NCBI RefSeq assembly: GCF_004116455.1
Contig: NZ_PDJU01000006.1
Location: 62,001 to 126,000 of the forward strand
Source of the DNA: Arcobacter sp. F155
GTDB lineage: Bacteria > Campylobacterota > Campylobacteria > Campylobacterales > Arcobacteraceae
Direction: 5' to 3'
Length of the DNA: 64,000 bases
Part shown: in pieces, positions 8,007-17,510 of the stretch
How the letters are laid out: the number at the start of each line of letters is the position of its first letter
How positions within the stretch are numbered: the stretch's first letter is position 1
Position numbers and translations under genes: made by a program
The notes under the pieces: model-generated
The model's input: only the letters and a program-made list of their open reading frames with translations
The model's database searches: none
Told to the model about the DNA's origin: nothing

Positions 8007-8750
8007 ATGAAAAGTCTTATCTCAAAAAAGTTAGCAAGCTTGTCTTTATGTGCCTTTTTATTCACTGGTTGTGCTTTACAAAATAGTAATCAGCAAACAC
8101 CTGATAATAATACTGGCTTATCTAAAACACAAACCGGTGCCTTAATTGGAGGTTTACTTGGTGCAGTTGTTGGTGCTAGTACTAAAGGTGACAATAAAGC
8201 AAAACGTGCAGTAATTGGTGGTGCTATTGGTGCAGCTGTTGGTGGTGGAATTGGCTATAGTATGGAGCAACAAGCAAAAGATATTGCCCAAGAGCTTGAT
8301 ACTGATGTAAATAATAATCCTAATGCAGTTGTAAACCCAGATAATGATTTAATTGTTTCAAATACTCAAAGGTATGTAAAAATCATGCTAAGGGATGAGA
8401 TGGTTTTTAAAACTAACTCTTCTGTTCCTACTCAATCGGCTGCTTTAAAAATTGGTAAAATTAGCAAGGTTTTAAGAAACTATCCAAATACTGTAGTTCA
8501 AGTTTTAGGTTTTACTGACAGTAGAGGTACTTATGAGTTTAATCAAAAACTATCAGAACAAAGAGCATCAAATGTAGGTAATACTTTACTTAATACAGGT
8601 ATTTCTAATAAGATATTTTCAAGGGGTTGTTCTTTTAATAAACCTTTAGTTCCAAATAATAGTGATGCTAATATGTCTCTAAATAGAAGAGTTGAAGTGT
8701 ATTTATATCCAAGTCAAGAATCGATAATTGATGGATGTAGTAGTTATTAA
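8007..8750 (+). CDS. OmpA-family outer-membrane lipoprotein with glycine zipper
   Basis: A 247-residue lipoprotein. A signal peptide ends in the lipobox LFTGC with Cys22 as the lipidated residue. Next comes a glycine-zipper segment (about 45-90, GALIGGLLGAVVGAS and GGAIGAAVGGGIGY), which probably inserts in or crosses the membrane. A C-terminal OmpA-like peptidoglycan-binding domain (about 125-235) follows, with VLGFTDSRGTYEFNQKLSEQRA and a final NRRVEVYL. The organisation resembles YiaD/Pal-like proteins that anchor the outer membrane to the cell wall. It stands alone, with its own promoter and a terminator shared with the convergent dinB. Confidence 0.9.
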   Translation: MKSLISKKLASLSLCAFLFTGCALQNSNQQTPDNNTGLSKTQTGALIGGLLGAVVGASTKGDNKAKRAVIGGAIGAAVGGGIGYSMEQQAKDIAQELDTDVNNNPNAVVNPDNDLIVSNTQRYVKIMLRDEMVFKTNSSVPTQSAALKIGKISKVLRNYPNTVVQVLGFTDSRGTYEFNQKLSEQRASNVGNTLLNTGISNKIFSRGCSFNKPLVPNNSDANMSLNRRVEVYLYPSQESIIDGCSSY

Positions 8751-8776
8751 ATAAGAGGTTATAAAGCCTCTTATTT
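8749..8776. terminator. Bidirectional terminator between the lipoprotein gene and dinB
   Basis: A perfect 10-bp stem AAATAAGAGG / CCTCTTATTT with an 8-base loop. A T-rich tract follows on the plus strand. It spans both stop codons of the convergent genes. Confidence 0.75.
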
Positions 8777-10048
8777 CTCTTTTTTTATCTCTGAAGCAGT
8801 TTTGATAATATCAACACCATATTTTTCCCTCAAAGCTTGTATTTCATTTCCTAGTTTTTTCTTTTTTAAATCATTCTCATATTCAAAGATATTATAAGTA
8901 TATTCATTTGGTTTTGAAAAGTTATATACTGTTATATTTAATTGAACAATTCCGTGGGAAGGGTGATTATCAATTTCTAAAAATAGCTCTTTTATTCTTG
9001 CCTTGAAACTTTCTTCGTTAAAGATTCTATTTACATTTACAAAGTTTTTTGATTTTATTTTTGATTCATATCTTATTTGTAAAGCATAAGATAGTGGGTT
9101 TTTATCTGCTTTTTTAACGATAAAAGATAAATATCTACTAAGTATAATTACTCTTCTAATTAACTCTTCCCTATCATAAATAGGATCAAAACTTCTTCCT
9201 ATTCCTATAGATTTTTTATCTCTTTGAAGATTTAATTTATTATCTTCAATTCCACAAACTCTATTATATAGCTCAATTCCTGGTTTCTTCCATGAGTAAA
9301 ACAGGTCTTTTTTACCCTCTATATCTCCTAGGGTTTTTATTCCATAACCTTTTAGTCTTTCTTGGTATTTTTTGCCAATACCTGGAAACTCTTCTATTGG
9401 AATATCTTTTGTGAAGTTTCTTATATGCTCTTTTCTAACAAATTTAATTCCATTTGGTTTAGCATGTTCAGTAATTAGTTTTGAAAGGTATTTAGAAGGT
9501 GCAATCCCAATTGATATTGGTAAGTCAAGTTCTTTTTTTATCTTTTGTTTTAATTTAAAGGCAAACTCTTCTACATCTTCATCTTTTATATAACCACTTA
9601 AATCTCCAAAGAATTCATCAATAGAAAACTGCTCAACTAAGGGAATTTCTTTTTTTAAAAGCTCACATAATTTTTTTGATAAGTCGTGATATAAAGGATA
9701 GTTTGGGGGAATCATTTTTAGATTTGGACAAAGTTTTAGAGCTTCATTTACACTCATTGCAGTTTTCACTCCAAAGGCTCTTGCCTCATATGAAGCAGTA
9801 GTTACAATTCCTCTTATTCTTCCATTTTCATCTACAAAATACTCTTTAAAACTTTTCTCACCTTCATTTGTAAGAATAGTACTAACAAAAGCTCCTCCAT
9901 TTTCACTGACTTTTCTTAGTTCTTTTTGACTTGAGAAAATATTAAGATTACTTCTTCCTCCTACAGCAGCAGGAATGTTTTCTAAGGTTTTATCAACAGT
10001 TCTATGGGCGGATACAAAAAAGCAGTCTAGGTCTAGGTGTAAAAACAT
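8771..10048 (-). CDS. dinB: Y-family DNA polymerase (DinB / Pol IV type)
   Basis: A translesion polymerase of 425 residues. The catalytic metal-binding motifs are near the N-terminus (HLDLDCFFVSA) and at SIDEFFGDLSGY. They are followed by a helix-hairpin-helix (FPGIGKKYQERLKGYGI) and a little-finger domain (KSIGIGRSFDP onward). An insertion of about 50 residues lies between PAAVGGR and GIVTTASYEAR. As far as I recall this is normal for campylobacterotal DinB proteins and was not taken as novel. The C-terminus lacks an obvious clamp-binding QLxLF peptide. The gene is monocistronic and convergent with the lipoprotein gene. Confidence 0.9.
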   Translation of the reverse strand: MFLHLDLDCFFVSAHRTVDKTLENIPAAVGGRSNLNIFSSQKELRKVSENGGAFVSTILTNEGEKSFKEYFVDENGRIRGIVTTASYEARAFGVKTAMSVNEALKLCPNLKMIPPNYPLYHDLSKKLCELLKKEIPLVEQFSIDEFFGDLSGYIKDEDVEEFAFKLKQKIKKELDLPISIGIAPSKYLSKLITEHAKPNGIKFVRKEHIRNFTKDIPIEEFPGIGKKYQERLKGYGIKTLGDIEGKKDLFYSWKKPGIELYNRVCGIEDNKLNLQRDKKSIGIGRSFDPIYDREELIRRVIILSRYLSFIVKKADKNPLSYALQIRYESKIKSKNFVNVNRIFNEESFKARIKELFLEIDNHPSHGIVQLNITVYNFSKPNEYTYNIFEYENDLKKKKLGNEIQALREKYGVDIIKTASEIKKEK

Positions 10049-10090
10049 AAAACTATTATAGCAAATAATATTTCAATTTGCAATAAAATT

Positions 10091-10426
10091 TCATATAGTA
10101 ATATTTGAGATTAAATCAATATCTTCATCAACAATAATTATTACATCAATGCAATAAGCTACATCAAGTTTTTTTGTTTGTAAATAGTAATCAATACTTC
10201 TTTTTAATTTGGATATTTTGGAAGGAGTTATATTATTTATAGCAGATTCATAATCAACAGAGGATTTTACTTCTACAAAGTGATAGGTATCATTTTTCTT
10301 TGAAATGATATCTATCTCACCAAGCTTTTTAGCATAAAAGTTTTGTTCAACTATCTCAAAGCCATAGGATTTTAAATAGTCACATGCTTTTTGTTCGGCT
10401 GCTTGGCCTTTCTCTTTTGTAGACAT
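10091..10426 (-). CDS. YraN/UPF0102-family endonuclease-like protein
   Basis: A 111-residue protein with the UPF0102 pattern: KGQAAEQKACDYLKSYGFEI, then GEIDIISKK and HFVEVK. These form the D...ExK catalytic signature of Holliday-junction-resolvase/restriction-like nuclease folds. The biological role of the family is not settled. It follows thiS by 11 bp and is probably cotranscribed with it. Confidence 0.88.
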   Translation of the reverse strand: MSTKEKGQAAEQKACDYLKSYGFEIVEQNFYAKKLGEIDIISKKNDTYHFVEVKSSVDYESAINNITPSKISKLKRSIDYYLQTKKLDVAYCIDVIIIVDEDIDLISNITI

Positions 10427-10437
10427 GATTTTTTAAA

Positions 10438-10638
10438 TCAACCGCCACCAACAAACTGTAAAAGTTCAAGTTTGTCATTCTCTTTTACAGTATAAGAATT
10501 CCATTCATCTTTTTTTACAATTTCCATATTTACAGCAGCTGCCATTACTTTTTCTTCAATTCTTAATTCATCAATAATTGCTTGTAATGTAGAGTTATCT
10601 GGGAAGTTTTTATTTTCTCCATTAACAATAAGCTCCAT
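10438..10638 (-). CDS. thiS: Sulfur carrier protein ThiS
   Basis: A 66-residue ubiquitin-fold protein beginning MELIVNGENKNF and ending LLQFVGGG. The C-terminal Gly-Gly is adenylated and thiocarboxylated to donate sulfur for thiazole formation by ThiG (encoded at 1708-2490). The length and the KENDKLELLQFVGGG ending are typical. One more Gly follows the usual terminal GG. No thiF, thiH or thiE lies next to it. It shares a short operon with the YraN-like gene. Confidence 0.9.
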   Translation of the reverse strand: MELIVNGENKNFPDNSTLQAIIDELRIEEKVMAAAVNMEIVKKDEWNSYTVKENDKLELLQFVGGG

Positions 10639-10732
10639 TTAGATTCCTTTGTTTTTAGTGATTTTAACACAAGTTTCTTTTATACTTATCAAATATAAAA
10701 GAAACTTTTTATTTTAAGATGGGAATGAAAAC

Positions 10733-12811
10733 TTAGAAAGTTTCCCATTCGTCATCATTACTTTTTTCTGCTTGAATAACTCTAGTTTGTACAGGCTCTT
10801 TCTTCTCTACTTTTTTAGGTGCTACTTTTTGTGTTGAGTAGTTTACTTCTGTAGTATGAGAATGACTTGTTGTTTTAACGCTTGTTTTATTTAAAAACTC
10901 AGACTTATTTGCTTCATTAACAATGTTCATTGCCATTTGTGATGTTTGGTTTGCAATATCACTTGTATTATTAGCTACGTTAGCATTTTCTTGAGTTGCT
11001 TTATCTAGTTGTGCAACTGCATCATTAATCTGTGCAATACCAGTTGTTTGTTCTTTAGAAGCAGTTGTAATGTCATTGATTAGGCTTTCTGTTTCTTGAA
11101 CTTTTGCATAAATTCCATCATAACCTTCAATCATTTTTTGAGAAATAGCTTTACCATTATTTGCTTTTTCTGTAGCATTTTCAACAATAGTTTTAATCTC
11201 TTTTGCTGCTTCAGCTGACCTCGAAGCTAAGTTTCTAACTTCTGCTGCAACAACTGCAAAACCTTTTCCTGCTTCACCAGCAGTAGCTGCTTCAACGGCT
11301 GCATTAAGAGATAGAATATTTGTTTGGAAGGCAATTTGGTCAATTACTGTAATTGCATCTGCAATAAGCTCTGTTTGTTCATTAATCTCTTCCATAGATG
11401 AAGTTGTTTCACTAGCAAGGTTTTGACCTGTTTTAACAGAACCTGTTAATTCTTGAGTATAAGTTGCCATTTGAGCAATATTTCCAGAAGTATTTGTAAT
11501 AGTTCCAGTAATCTCTTCTAAAGCAGCAGCAGTCTCTTCTAATGAAGCAGCTTGTTGATTTGAACTTACACTTAATTTCTCAACATTAGAACGTAGCATC
11601 TCTGCATTTTCATTCATAGTAGAGCCATTTGTTAAGTTATCAAGTAACATTTTATTGATTATCTCTGATAATTCATTAAGTGTTTTTGCAACTTCACCTT
11701 TAGGATTTTGGATATTTGTTCTAAAGTCTCTGTTTTTGAAGCTACTTAATACTTTGTTAACTTCATTGATATCATTGTGAACATTACTTTCCATAATTTC
11801 TAGCATTTCATTAAAGATAATTTGTAACTCTTTAAGTGCTTCATTTTGAGTTGTTTTACTAATCTTTTTATCAAGATGACCAGCTTTTACTTCTTCAACT
11901 ACTCTTTTTACATCTTCAATTAAAGCAGCATCTTGCTCAATTAAAGATTGAGTTTTTTGAATATTTTGATTTACTTCTTTAGACATAGTACCAATTTCAT
12001 CTTTACTACTATCATCAAGCATATCAACATTTGATTGCTCTTTATTTAGGTATTTAAAGAAGTTTAATAGACCGTTTTGGAAGTTTTCAAGTGGGTCGAA
12101 AATACTTTTCTTTGCAATTAAAAGCATAATAAAGGCTAAGATAATCATAATTATAAAGATAATTACAATATTAGTAATCATAGTACTAAAAATCTCTTCT
12201 TCTGTGGCATTTTTCATTTTATTAATTGAAGTACTAATATTATCTACATATGCACCAGTTCCAATAACCCAATCCCATGGTTCAAACTTCATTACATAAG
12301 AGAACTTTGGTTGTGGTTTTTCAAAACCAGGTTTTGGCCAAACATACTCTACAAGACCACCTTTTGGATTTCCTTGAGTGATTTTTGCCATCTCAACAAA
12401 TAGATATACTCCATTTGGGTCTTTTACTTTTGATAAGTCTTTTCCATTTAGAGCTGGTTTAATAGCATGCATTACCATATTTGGATGTGAATCATTAATC
12501 CAGTAGTAACCATCTTTACCATATCTAATACTTTCAATAGCATCTAAGGCAGCTTTTTTATAGCTTTCTGTATTTTCAGGGTCATTTTGTGCTCTTTTAT
12601 AAAAAGCTTCTACAGTTTTAATAGCTATCTCAACATAACTTTTTAGTTCAGCTTCTTTTGAATGATATGCATCTTTTTCAAATTTGTCAGTAACATCTCC
12701 AGAAGTATTGTATAGTGCAATATTTGATTGAACTAAAATAATCATAGAAACTATAACAATAGAACTAATTACGATTGCTAATAGCTTGGCTTTTATTGAT
12801 AGACTCTTCAT
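10733..12811 (-). CDS. Methyl-accepting chemotaxis protein with Cache sensor domain
   Basis: A 692-residue transducer. Membrane helix 1 (about 9-31) precedes a periplasmic single Cache domain (about 35-205) containing [19 protein letters not shown] and the typical [12 protein letters not shown] strand. Membrane helix 2 (about 209-232) and a HAMP-like linker follow. The long cytoplasmic signalling coiled coil has the conserved hairpin tip [19 protein letters not shown]. The protein ends DDEWETF, resembling the NWETF pentapeptide that tethers CheR methyltransferase in enterobacterial receptors, so this may be a high-abundance type receptor. Related Cache domains bind small carboxylates, but the ligand cannot be read here. 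Confidence 0.93.
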   Translation of the reverse strand: MKSLSIKAKLLAIVISSIVIVSMIILVQSNIALYNTSGDVTDKFEKDAYHSKEAELKSYVEIAIKTVEAFYKRAQNDPENTESYKKAALDAIESIRYGKDGYYWINDSHPNMVMHAIKPALNGKDLSKVKDPNGVYLFVEMAKITQGNPKGGLVEYVWPKPGFEKPQPKFSYVMKFEPWDWVIGTGAYVDNISTSINKMKNATEEEIFSTMITNIVIIFIIMIILAFIMLLIAKKSIFDPLENFQNGLLNFFKYLNKEQSNVDMLDDSSKDEIGTMSKEVNQNIQKTQSLIEQDAALIEDVKRVVEEVKAGHLDKKISKTTQNEALKELQIIFNEMLEIMESNVHNDINEVNKVLSSFKNRDFRTNIQNPKGEVAKTLNELSEIINKMLLDNLTNGSTMNENAEMLRSNVEKLSVSSNQQAASLEETAAALEEITGTITNTSGNIAQMATYTQELTGSVKTGQNLASETTSSMEEINEQTELIADAITVIDQIAFQTNILSLNAAVEAATAGEAGKGFAVVAAEVRNLASRSAEAAKEIKTIVENATEKANNGKAISQKMIEGYDGIYAKVQETESLINDITTASKEQTTGIAQINDAVAQLDKATQENANVANNTSDIANQTSQMAMNIVNEANKSEFLNKTSVKTTSHSHTTEVNYSTQKVAPKKVEKKEPVQTRVIQAEKSNDDEWETF

Positions 12812-12911
12812 TCTCTATTCCTTCTTAACATAGTATAACTATGATATTGTACTTAAACTAAGGTATAAAGAATATTTTTCAAAGTTACAAAAATATTATT
12901 TATAATAGTTG

Positions 12912-13928
12912 TTACTTTTTTACATAAAGAGTTTTAAACCTATCTCCCATTCCAGTAGGCTCAATAAGAAGTTTGACTTTTTGAAGCTCTTTTAAGTAGA
13001 CAGACTCACTTGTATGAGCTTTTAGTATTTCAAGCAGTTCTATTACTCCAAAGTTAATAAGAGAATTCATTTGTGTATCAAATTTAATATTGGTGATATT
13101 ATTTTCCTCAAATATATCAATTAAATAATTAAAACATACATCATAGGTAATATCACTTGTTTTATAAGAAGTTTGTAGATTTATTTTTTTATCAAAAATT
13201 GGTAATACTTCGTGGTTTTTATAAACTCTTGTAGAAAAATCATTTCTATAAAATCTATCTCCATAATCAAAAGTTAGAAAGTGAAAGTTTTTTATATTTG
13301 AATCAATTGTTTTTATAAACTCTTCATAATCTAAGCAAACTTCACCTTTAGTTAGAGAGTATTTTTTACAGTGTTCTAAAAGTTTTTTATCCTCACATTT
13401 TTCAAAAACTATTTTTTCATCTTCAAGAAATGCTTGGTATAGGATATTTTCTTTTTCTAAAATTAATTCACAAGCAAAGGCATCAAATACTTCATTTGCT
13501 AAAATAAAAGCAGAGTTAAGTTTTACTTCATTAATATCATTGTAGTGAATAAGATTAATCTCATTTCCAAATGATTCTTTCATGTATTCTTTTTGAAACT
13601 TTTGTAAATGTTCAAATCTTTCAACAATAGCAAAATTAAGACTCTTTAGAAGTTCTGGTTTTAAAGTATAAATAAATTGAATAATATCAGCTAAAAGGTA
13701 ACCATGATGTGCTCCAATTTCTAAAATTGTAGTATTTTCTTTTAAGTTGCCATTTTGAATTTCATCTATGATTTTTTTAGCAATAGCTCCACCAAAAAAA
13801 CTTGAAGTAGATACTGAAGTATAGAAGTCTCCTTCTTTTCCAATCTCTTTATAAGTACTGTAATATCCATCATTTGAATAAAGCCATTCATGCATATATT
13901 GTTTGAAAGTTTTTTTATTTGAATTCAT
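12912..13928 (-). CDS. SAM-dependent methyltransferase of the MidA/NDUFAF7 (DUF185) family
   Basis: A 338-residue protein. The family pattern is visible: FKQYMHEWLYSNDGYYS at the N-terminus, EGDFYTSVSTSSFFG, then a SAM-binding strand and loop, ILEIGAHHGYLLADI. ANEVFDAFACELI and FLTFDYGDRF follow. Family members methylate an arginine of complex I subunit NDUFS2 in mitochondria; the bacterial substrate is not established. The gene is monocistronic and divergent from pyruvate kinase. Confidence 0.85.
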   Translation of the reverse strand: MNSNKKTFKQYMHEWLYSNDGYYSTYKEIGKEGDFYTSVSTSSFFGGAIAKKIIDEIQNGNLKENTTILEIGAHHGYLLADIIQFIYTLKPELLKSLNFAIVERFEHLQKFQKEYMKESFGNEINLIHYNDINEVKLNSAFILANEVFDAFACELILEKENILYQAFLEDEKIVFEKCEDKKLLEHCKKYSLTKGEVCLDYEEFIKTIDSNIKNFHFLTFDYGDRFYRNDFSTRVYKNHEVLPIFDKKINLQTSYKTSDITYDVCFNYLIDIFEENNITNIKFDTQMNSLINFGVIELLEILKAHTSESVYLKELQKVKLLIEPTGMGDRFKTLYVKK

Positions 13929-13998
13929 TTTTGAAGTTTAGCTAAAAAAGTTTGATACTTCCTATACAAGGTGTAACTGCATTGTAAATGAATTTAGA

Positions 13999-14034
13999 TA
14001 TAATACCTATTATAAATTATTTCAAAATAAGGAG
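13999..14034 (+). promoter_or_regulatory. -10 hexamer and ribosome-binding site of pyk
   Basis: TATAAT at 13999-14004 and AAGGAG at 14029-14034, 7 bases before the ATG at 14042. The promoter inside 13988-14041 shows that the longer frame from ATG 13988 is not the real N-terminus. Confidence 0.7.
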
Positions 14035-14041
14035 TAGCCCA

Positions 14042-15493
14042 ATGGAAAAAAGAACGAAGATTTTAGCAACACTAGGACCTGCAAGTAACAGTGTTGAGAT
14101 GATTGAGGGGCTAATTAAAGCTGGGGCAAATATGTTCAGGCTTAATTTTTCACATGGTGATCATGAGTATCATTTAAATACATTAAATAATATTAGAACT
14201 GCTATGAATAATCTTAATACTACAATTGCAGTATTACAAGATATTTCTGGTCCTAAAGTGAGAATTGGTGATGTTAAAGAGCCTTTTGAACTATTAAAAG
14301 GTGATGAAATTACTTTTGTTAGAAATGAAATAGTTGGAGAAAAACAAGCTGATAAAAAATATATAGTATCAATCAACTATCCAGAACTACTTGATAAAGT
14401 AAAAGTAGATGAGTATATCTATTTATATGATGGAACTATTAGAGCAAAAGTTACTCAAACAGGTGAAGAGATTAAAGCAGTTGTTGAAAACCATGGAGTA
14501 TTAGCTTCTAAAAAAGGAATTAACTTTCCAAATACTGTAATTGATATTGATGTTATTACTGAAAAAGATAAAAAAGATATTGCTTGGGGTGTTGAAAATA
14601 AAGTTGATTACTTTGCTATCTCTTTTGTTCAAAATAAAAGAGATATGGAACATGCAAGAGAACTTCTAGGTAGCTATAAGGGTAAACTTATTGCAAAAAT
14701 TGAGAAGTTTGATGCTGTTGAGAATATCGATGAAATTATTGAAGCAAGTGATGGTTTAATGGTTGCAAGGGGTGACCTTGGAATTGAAGTACCATATTAT
14801 GAAGTACCAACTATTCAAAAAAGACTTATCAAAAAAGCAAATGAAGCTTGTATGCCAGTTATTACTGCAACACAAATGCTTTTATCAATGACAGAAAATG
14901 AAAGAGCAACAAGAGCTGAAATCTCAGACGTTGCAAATGCTGTTTTAGATGGAACTGATGTTGTTATGTTAAGTGAAGAGAGTGCTGTTGGAGTTGATCC
15001 AATTAACACTGTTGAAACAATGGCTAATATTATCAAAAAAACTGAAGAGATTTATCCTTTTGATAAGCATGAAAAGTTAGCATACCATGATGAGTTTGAT
15101 GTTATTCAAGCCACAGCTACAAAGTTAGCAGATGATTTAAATGCTAAAGGTATTATTGCTCTTACAAGTTCAGGTAAGTCTGCAATGAAAATATCTAGAT
15201 ATAGACCTAAAACACCGATTTATATCTTCTCACATAAAAGAAGAGTATTAAATCCTTTATGTGCAAACTGGGGAGTTTTCCCAATTGCTAAAATCAAAGC
15301 TGCACAAGCATCTAAGATGATTCATATTATGCTTAAAAAGCTTGAAGCTAAAGGATTATTAGATAAAGAGGGAATCTATATTGCTACAATTGGATATCCA
15401 GTAGGTATTCCAGGAAGTACAAATACTATTAAGATATTAACTCCATCTGAGATGGATTACTATTTAAACCTTCCAGCAATGAAGAAAAAATAG
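14042..15493 (+). CDS. pyk: Pyruvate kinase
   Basis: Converts phosphoenolpyruvate and ADP to pyruvate and ATP in lower glycolysis. The protein has 483 residues, with N-terminal TKILATLGPAS, substrate/Mg motifs RLNFSHG and LQDISGPKVR, the signature IAKIEKFDAVENIDEI, and GVMVARGDLGIE-type LMVARGDLGIE followed by TATQML. The C-terminal domain runs from about residue 345. The ATG at 14042 is chosen because MEKRTKILATLGP is the usual start and it has an AAGGAG site. The 3' end abuts a convergent kinase gene. Confidence 0.95.
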   Translation: MEKRTKILATLGPASNSVEMIEGLIKAGANMFRLNFSHGDHEYHLNTLNNIRTAMNNLNTTIAVLQDISGPKVRIGDVKEPFELLKGDEITFVRNEIVGEKQADKKYIVSINYPELLDKVKVDEYIYLYDGTIRAKVTQTGEEIKAVVENHGVLASKKGINFPNTVIDIDVITEKDKKDIAWGVENKVDYFAISFVQNKRDMEHARELLGSYKGKLIAKIEKFDAVENIDEIIEASDGLMVARGDLGIEVPYYEVPTIQKRLIKKANEACMPVITATQMLLSMTENERATRAEISDVANAVLDGTDVVMLSEESAVGVDPINTVETMANIIKKTEEIYPFDKHEKLAYHDEFDVIQATATKLADDLNAKGIIALTSSGKSAMKISRYRPKTPIYIFSHKRRVLNPLCANWGVFPIAKIKAAQASKMIHIMLKKLEAKGLLDKEGIYIATIGYPVGIPGSTNTIKILTPSEMDYYLNLPAMKKK

Positions 15494-17467
15494 TTATAGT
15501 TTAAAAGGAAGCTTTATTCTAAATAAAGCTCCTTTGAACTTTTGATTATCATAAGTAAAACTCTTATTCTCTACTTCAATTTTACCTTTTAGATTTGAAT
15601 CAATTATATTTTTAGTCATATATAAACCTATACCTGTTCCTTGCGATTTAAACTTTGTTGTAAAGTATGGTTCAAAAACCCTAGAAATAATATCTTTTTT
15701 TATTCCACCTGCATTATCATAGATTTCTATTAATAGATTCTCTTTTTGTTTTTTAATTGTTATAAAAATATATCTAGGAGTCTCTCTTTCAAGTAGAGCA
15801 TCTTTGGCATTGTTTAAAATATTTAATAAAACTTGAATTAACTCATTTTCATAACTATTTATGGAAACATCATCAATACTAAAAATTAGTTCAATCTCTT
15901 TATTGTCTAGATTTGCAGAGATAAGACTTAAAACATTATTTAAAGTATCTTCAATTTTAAACTCTTTGATATGTTTATCTTTTGAGTAATAGTTTCTAAA
16001 GTCATCAATAGTATTTGATAATAGTTTTGTGCTAGTTACAATTGCTTGTAAATCTTTGTCTAAATCCTCATTGCTTATTTCACCTACTTCTTTTTTCACT
16101 CTAATTCCACTAGCTAAAGTACTAATAGCAGATAAAGGTTGTCTCCATTGGTGAGCGATATTTCCAAGCATTTCCCCCATTGCAGCAAGTTTTGATTGTT
16201 GATTTAACAAAGAGTCTTTTTGTCTAAGGGTATTTACTTGTTGTTTTACTTTTTGCTCTAACTCTTCATTTAGTTTATGAAGTTTATTATTGCTATCTTC
16301 TAGGCTTTTTGAATAGTATTGGAAAATATTTTTTAATCTTCTTGATAGTATAAGTATAATTGCAATAATTAATATAGTAACTAGTAGTGAAGCTAAAACT
16401 ATAGTGGAAATATCATCTTGTAAGTTTTTATCTAGTAATTCTTGTTTTCTTTTTATCTCTTTATTTAAATTATCATTATAAAGCCCAGTTCCTATTACCC
16501 AATCTAAAATAGGTACATGTTTAACATAAGAAATCTTTTTAGAGGGTACGTGACCTTTAAAAAGTTTTTCTGATTGTTGATATTCTATAAATGAGGTTTT
16601 GTTTTTTATTGCTTTATTAACTATTGAAGATACATTTTTTTGTATTTTTTCATCTAATTTACTAAGAGGTACACCTATGATTTCTTTATTTTTATGAAGA
16701 ATTGAAGTTCCCTTTGAATCCATAATAAAAATATATGAGTCATCTGGGTATTTTAGTTTACTTAAAAAAGCTATTGAGTTTTTAGAAATATTTTTCTTGA
16801 TATCTTCTGTATATAAAGCACTACCAATAACGATATCTAAAGGCTCAAATAGTTTTAGAAAGCCAATCTTTTTTTCTATAGTTTTTGAGTTTGGACGAGT
16901 CCAGTGCCAAGATATAAAGCCTTCTTTTTTATTGTTTTTAAATACATTTTCAAAGCTTTCATAAAAGTTTAATCCATTTGTATCTTTTACATTTTTAATT
17001 GAGTTTCCTACGTGAGAAGGTGTTCCTGCATTTGAAATGACTTTTGCACTTTTTCTATCATAAATAAAAAAGTAACCATCTTTATTGTCAAAAAATCTTA
17101 ATTTTCCCATTCTTTCATCTAAGAAAGAGAATAACTCTTCTTTTGGAAGATGGGAGTGGTTCTTATACATAAGACTTAAGTGTTGGTATCCAAGGTTTAC
17201 AATATCTTTTATAGAGTGTTTAGATCTTTGTATTTCATTTTCATAGTTTTCATTTAAAAGAAGAGTTAGATTATCTATTTTTTCTTTTATAGAGTTTTTT
17301 AGCTCTAGGGTATGAGTCTGTTTTAGTTTATCAATTTCATTATTATGAGCTTCATATCTAGAAGAGACAAAAATATTTGTAAGAATAAAGGATGTAAGTA
17401 TAACTCCAATAATTGGAAGAAGAACAATCCATTTTATGATTTTTATTTCATCGGTTAATTTACTCAT
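15494..17467 (-). CDS. Sensor histidine kinase with tandem Cache domains
   Basis: A 657-residue kinase. Membrane helix 1 is at about 12-34. The large periplasmic region holds two Cache-like units, the first with DNKDGYFFIYDRKS and IVIGSALYTEDI, the second with DDSYIFIMDSKGTS and DWVIGTGLYND. Membrane helix 2 (about 350-370) is followed by a coiled coil. The phospho-acceptor box is AHQWRQPLSAIST, and the ATPase has LLNILNNAKDALL, YDNAGGIKKDI and GTGIGLYMTK. No regulator gene is adjacent, so it is an orphan kinase here. Tandem Cache sensors usually bind small organic acids or amino acids; the ligand is unknown. Confidence 0.9.
   Translation of the reverse strand: MSKLTDEIKIIKWIVLLPIIGVILTSFILTNIFVSSRYEAHNNEIDKLKQTHTLELKNSIKEKIDNLTLLLNENYENEIQRSKHSIKDIVNLGYQHLSLMYKNHSHLPKEELFSFLDERMGKLRFFDNKDGYFFIYDRKSAKVISNAGTPSHVGNSIKNVKDTNGLNFYESFENVFKNNKKEGFISWHWTRPNSKTIEKKIGFLKLFEPLDIVIGSALYTEDIKKNISKNSIAFLSKLKYPDDSYIFIMDSKGTSILHKNKEIIGVPLSKLDEKIQKNVSSIVNKAIKNKTSFIEYQQSEKLFKGHVPSKKISYVKHVPILDWVIGTGLYNDNLNKEIKRKQELLDKNLQDDISTIVLASLLVTILIIAIILILSRRLKNIFQYYSKSLEDSNNKLHKLNEELEQKVKQQVNTLRQKDSLLNQQSKLAAMGEMLGNIAHQWRQPLSAISTLASGIRVKKEVGEISNEDLDKDLQAIVTSTKLLSNTIDDFRNYYSKDKHIKEFKIEDTLNNVLSLISANLDNKEIELIFSIDDVSINSYENELIQVLLNILNNAKDALLERETPRYIFITIKKQKENLLIEIYDNAGGIKKDIISRVFEPYFTTKFKSQGTGIGLYMTKNIIDSNLKGKIEVENKSFTYDNQKFKGALFRIKLPFKL
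15504..15535. terminator. Hairpin at the pyk / kinase 3' junction
   Basis: Stem AAAGG(A)AGCTTTAT / ATAAAGCTCCTTT with one bulged A and a short loop, 11 bases after the pyk stop. It lies inside the last codons of the convergent kinase gene. It may terminate pyk, though the following T-tract is poor. Confidence 0.4.
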
Positions 17468-17510
17468 GATAAATTATTATAGCATAAAGCTATAATAATT
17501 AAGGGTTTTA

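Noticed and set aside
9826-9981. Insertion of about 50 residues in DinB after PAAVGGR
   Set aside because: As far as I recall, similar insertions occur in other campylobacterotal DinB proteins, so it is a family feature and not an oddity of this strain.
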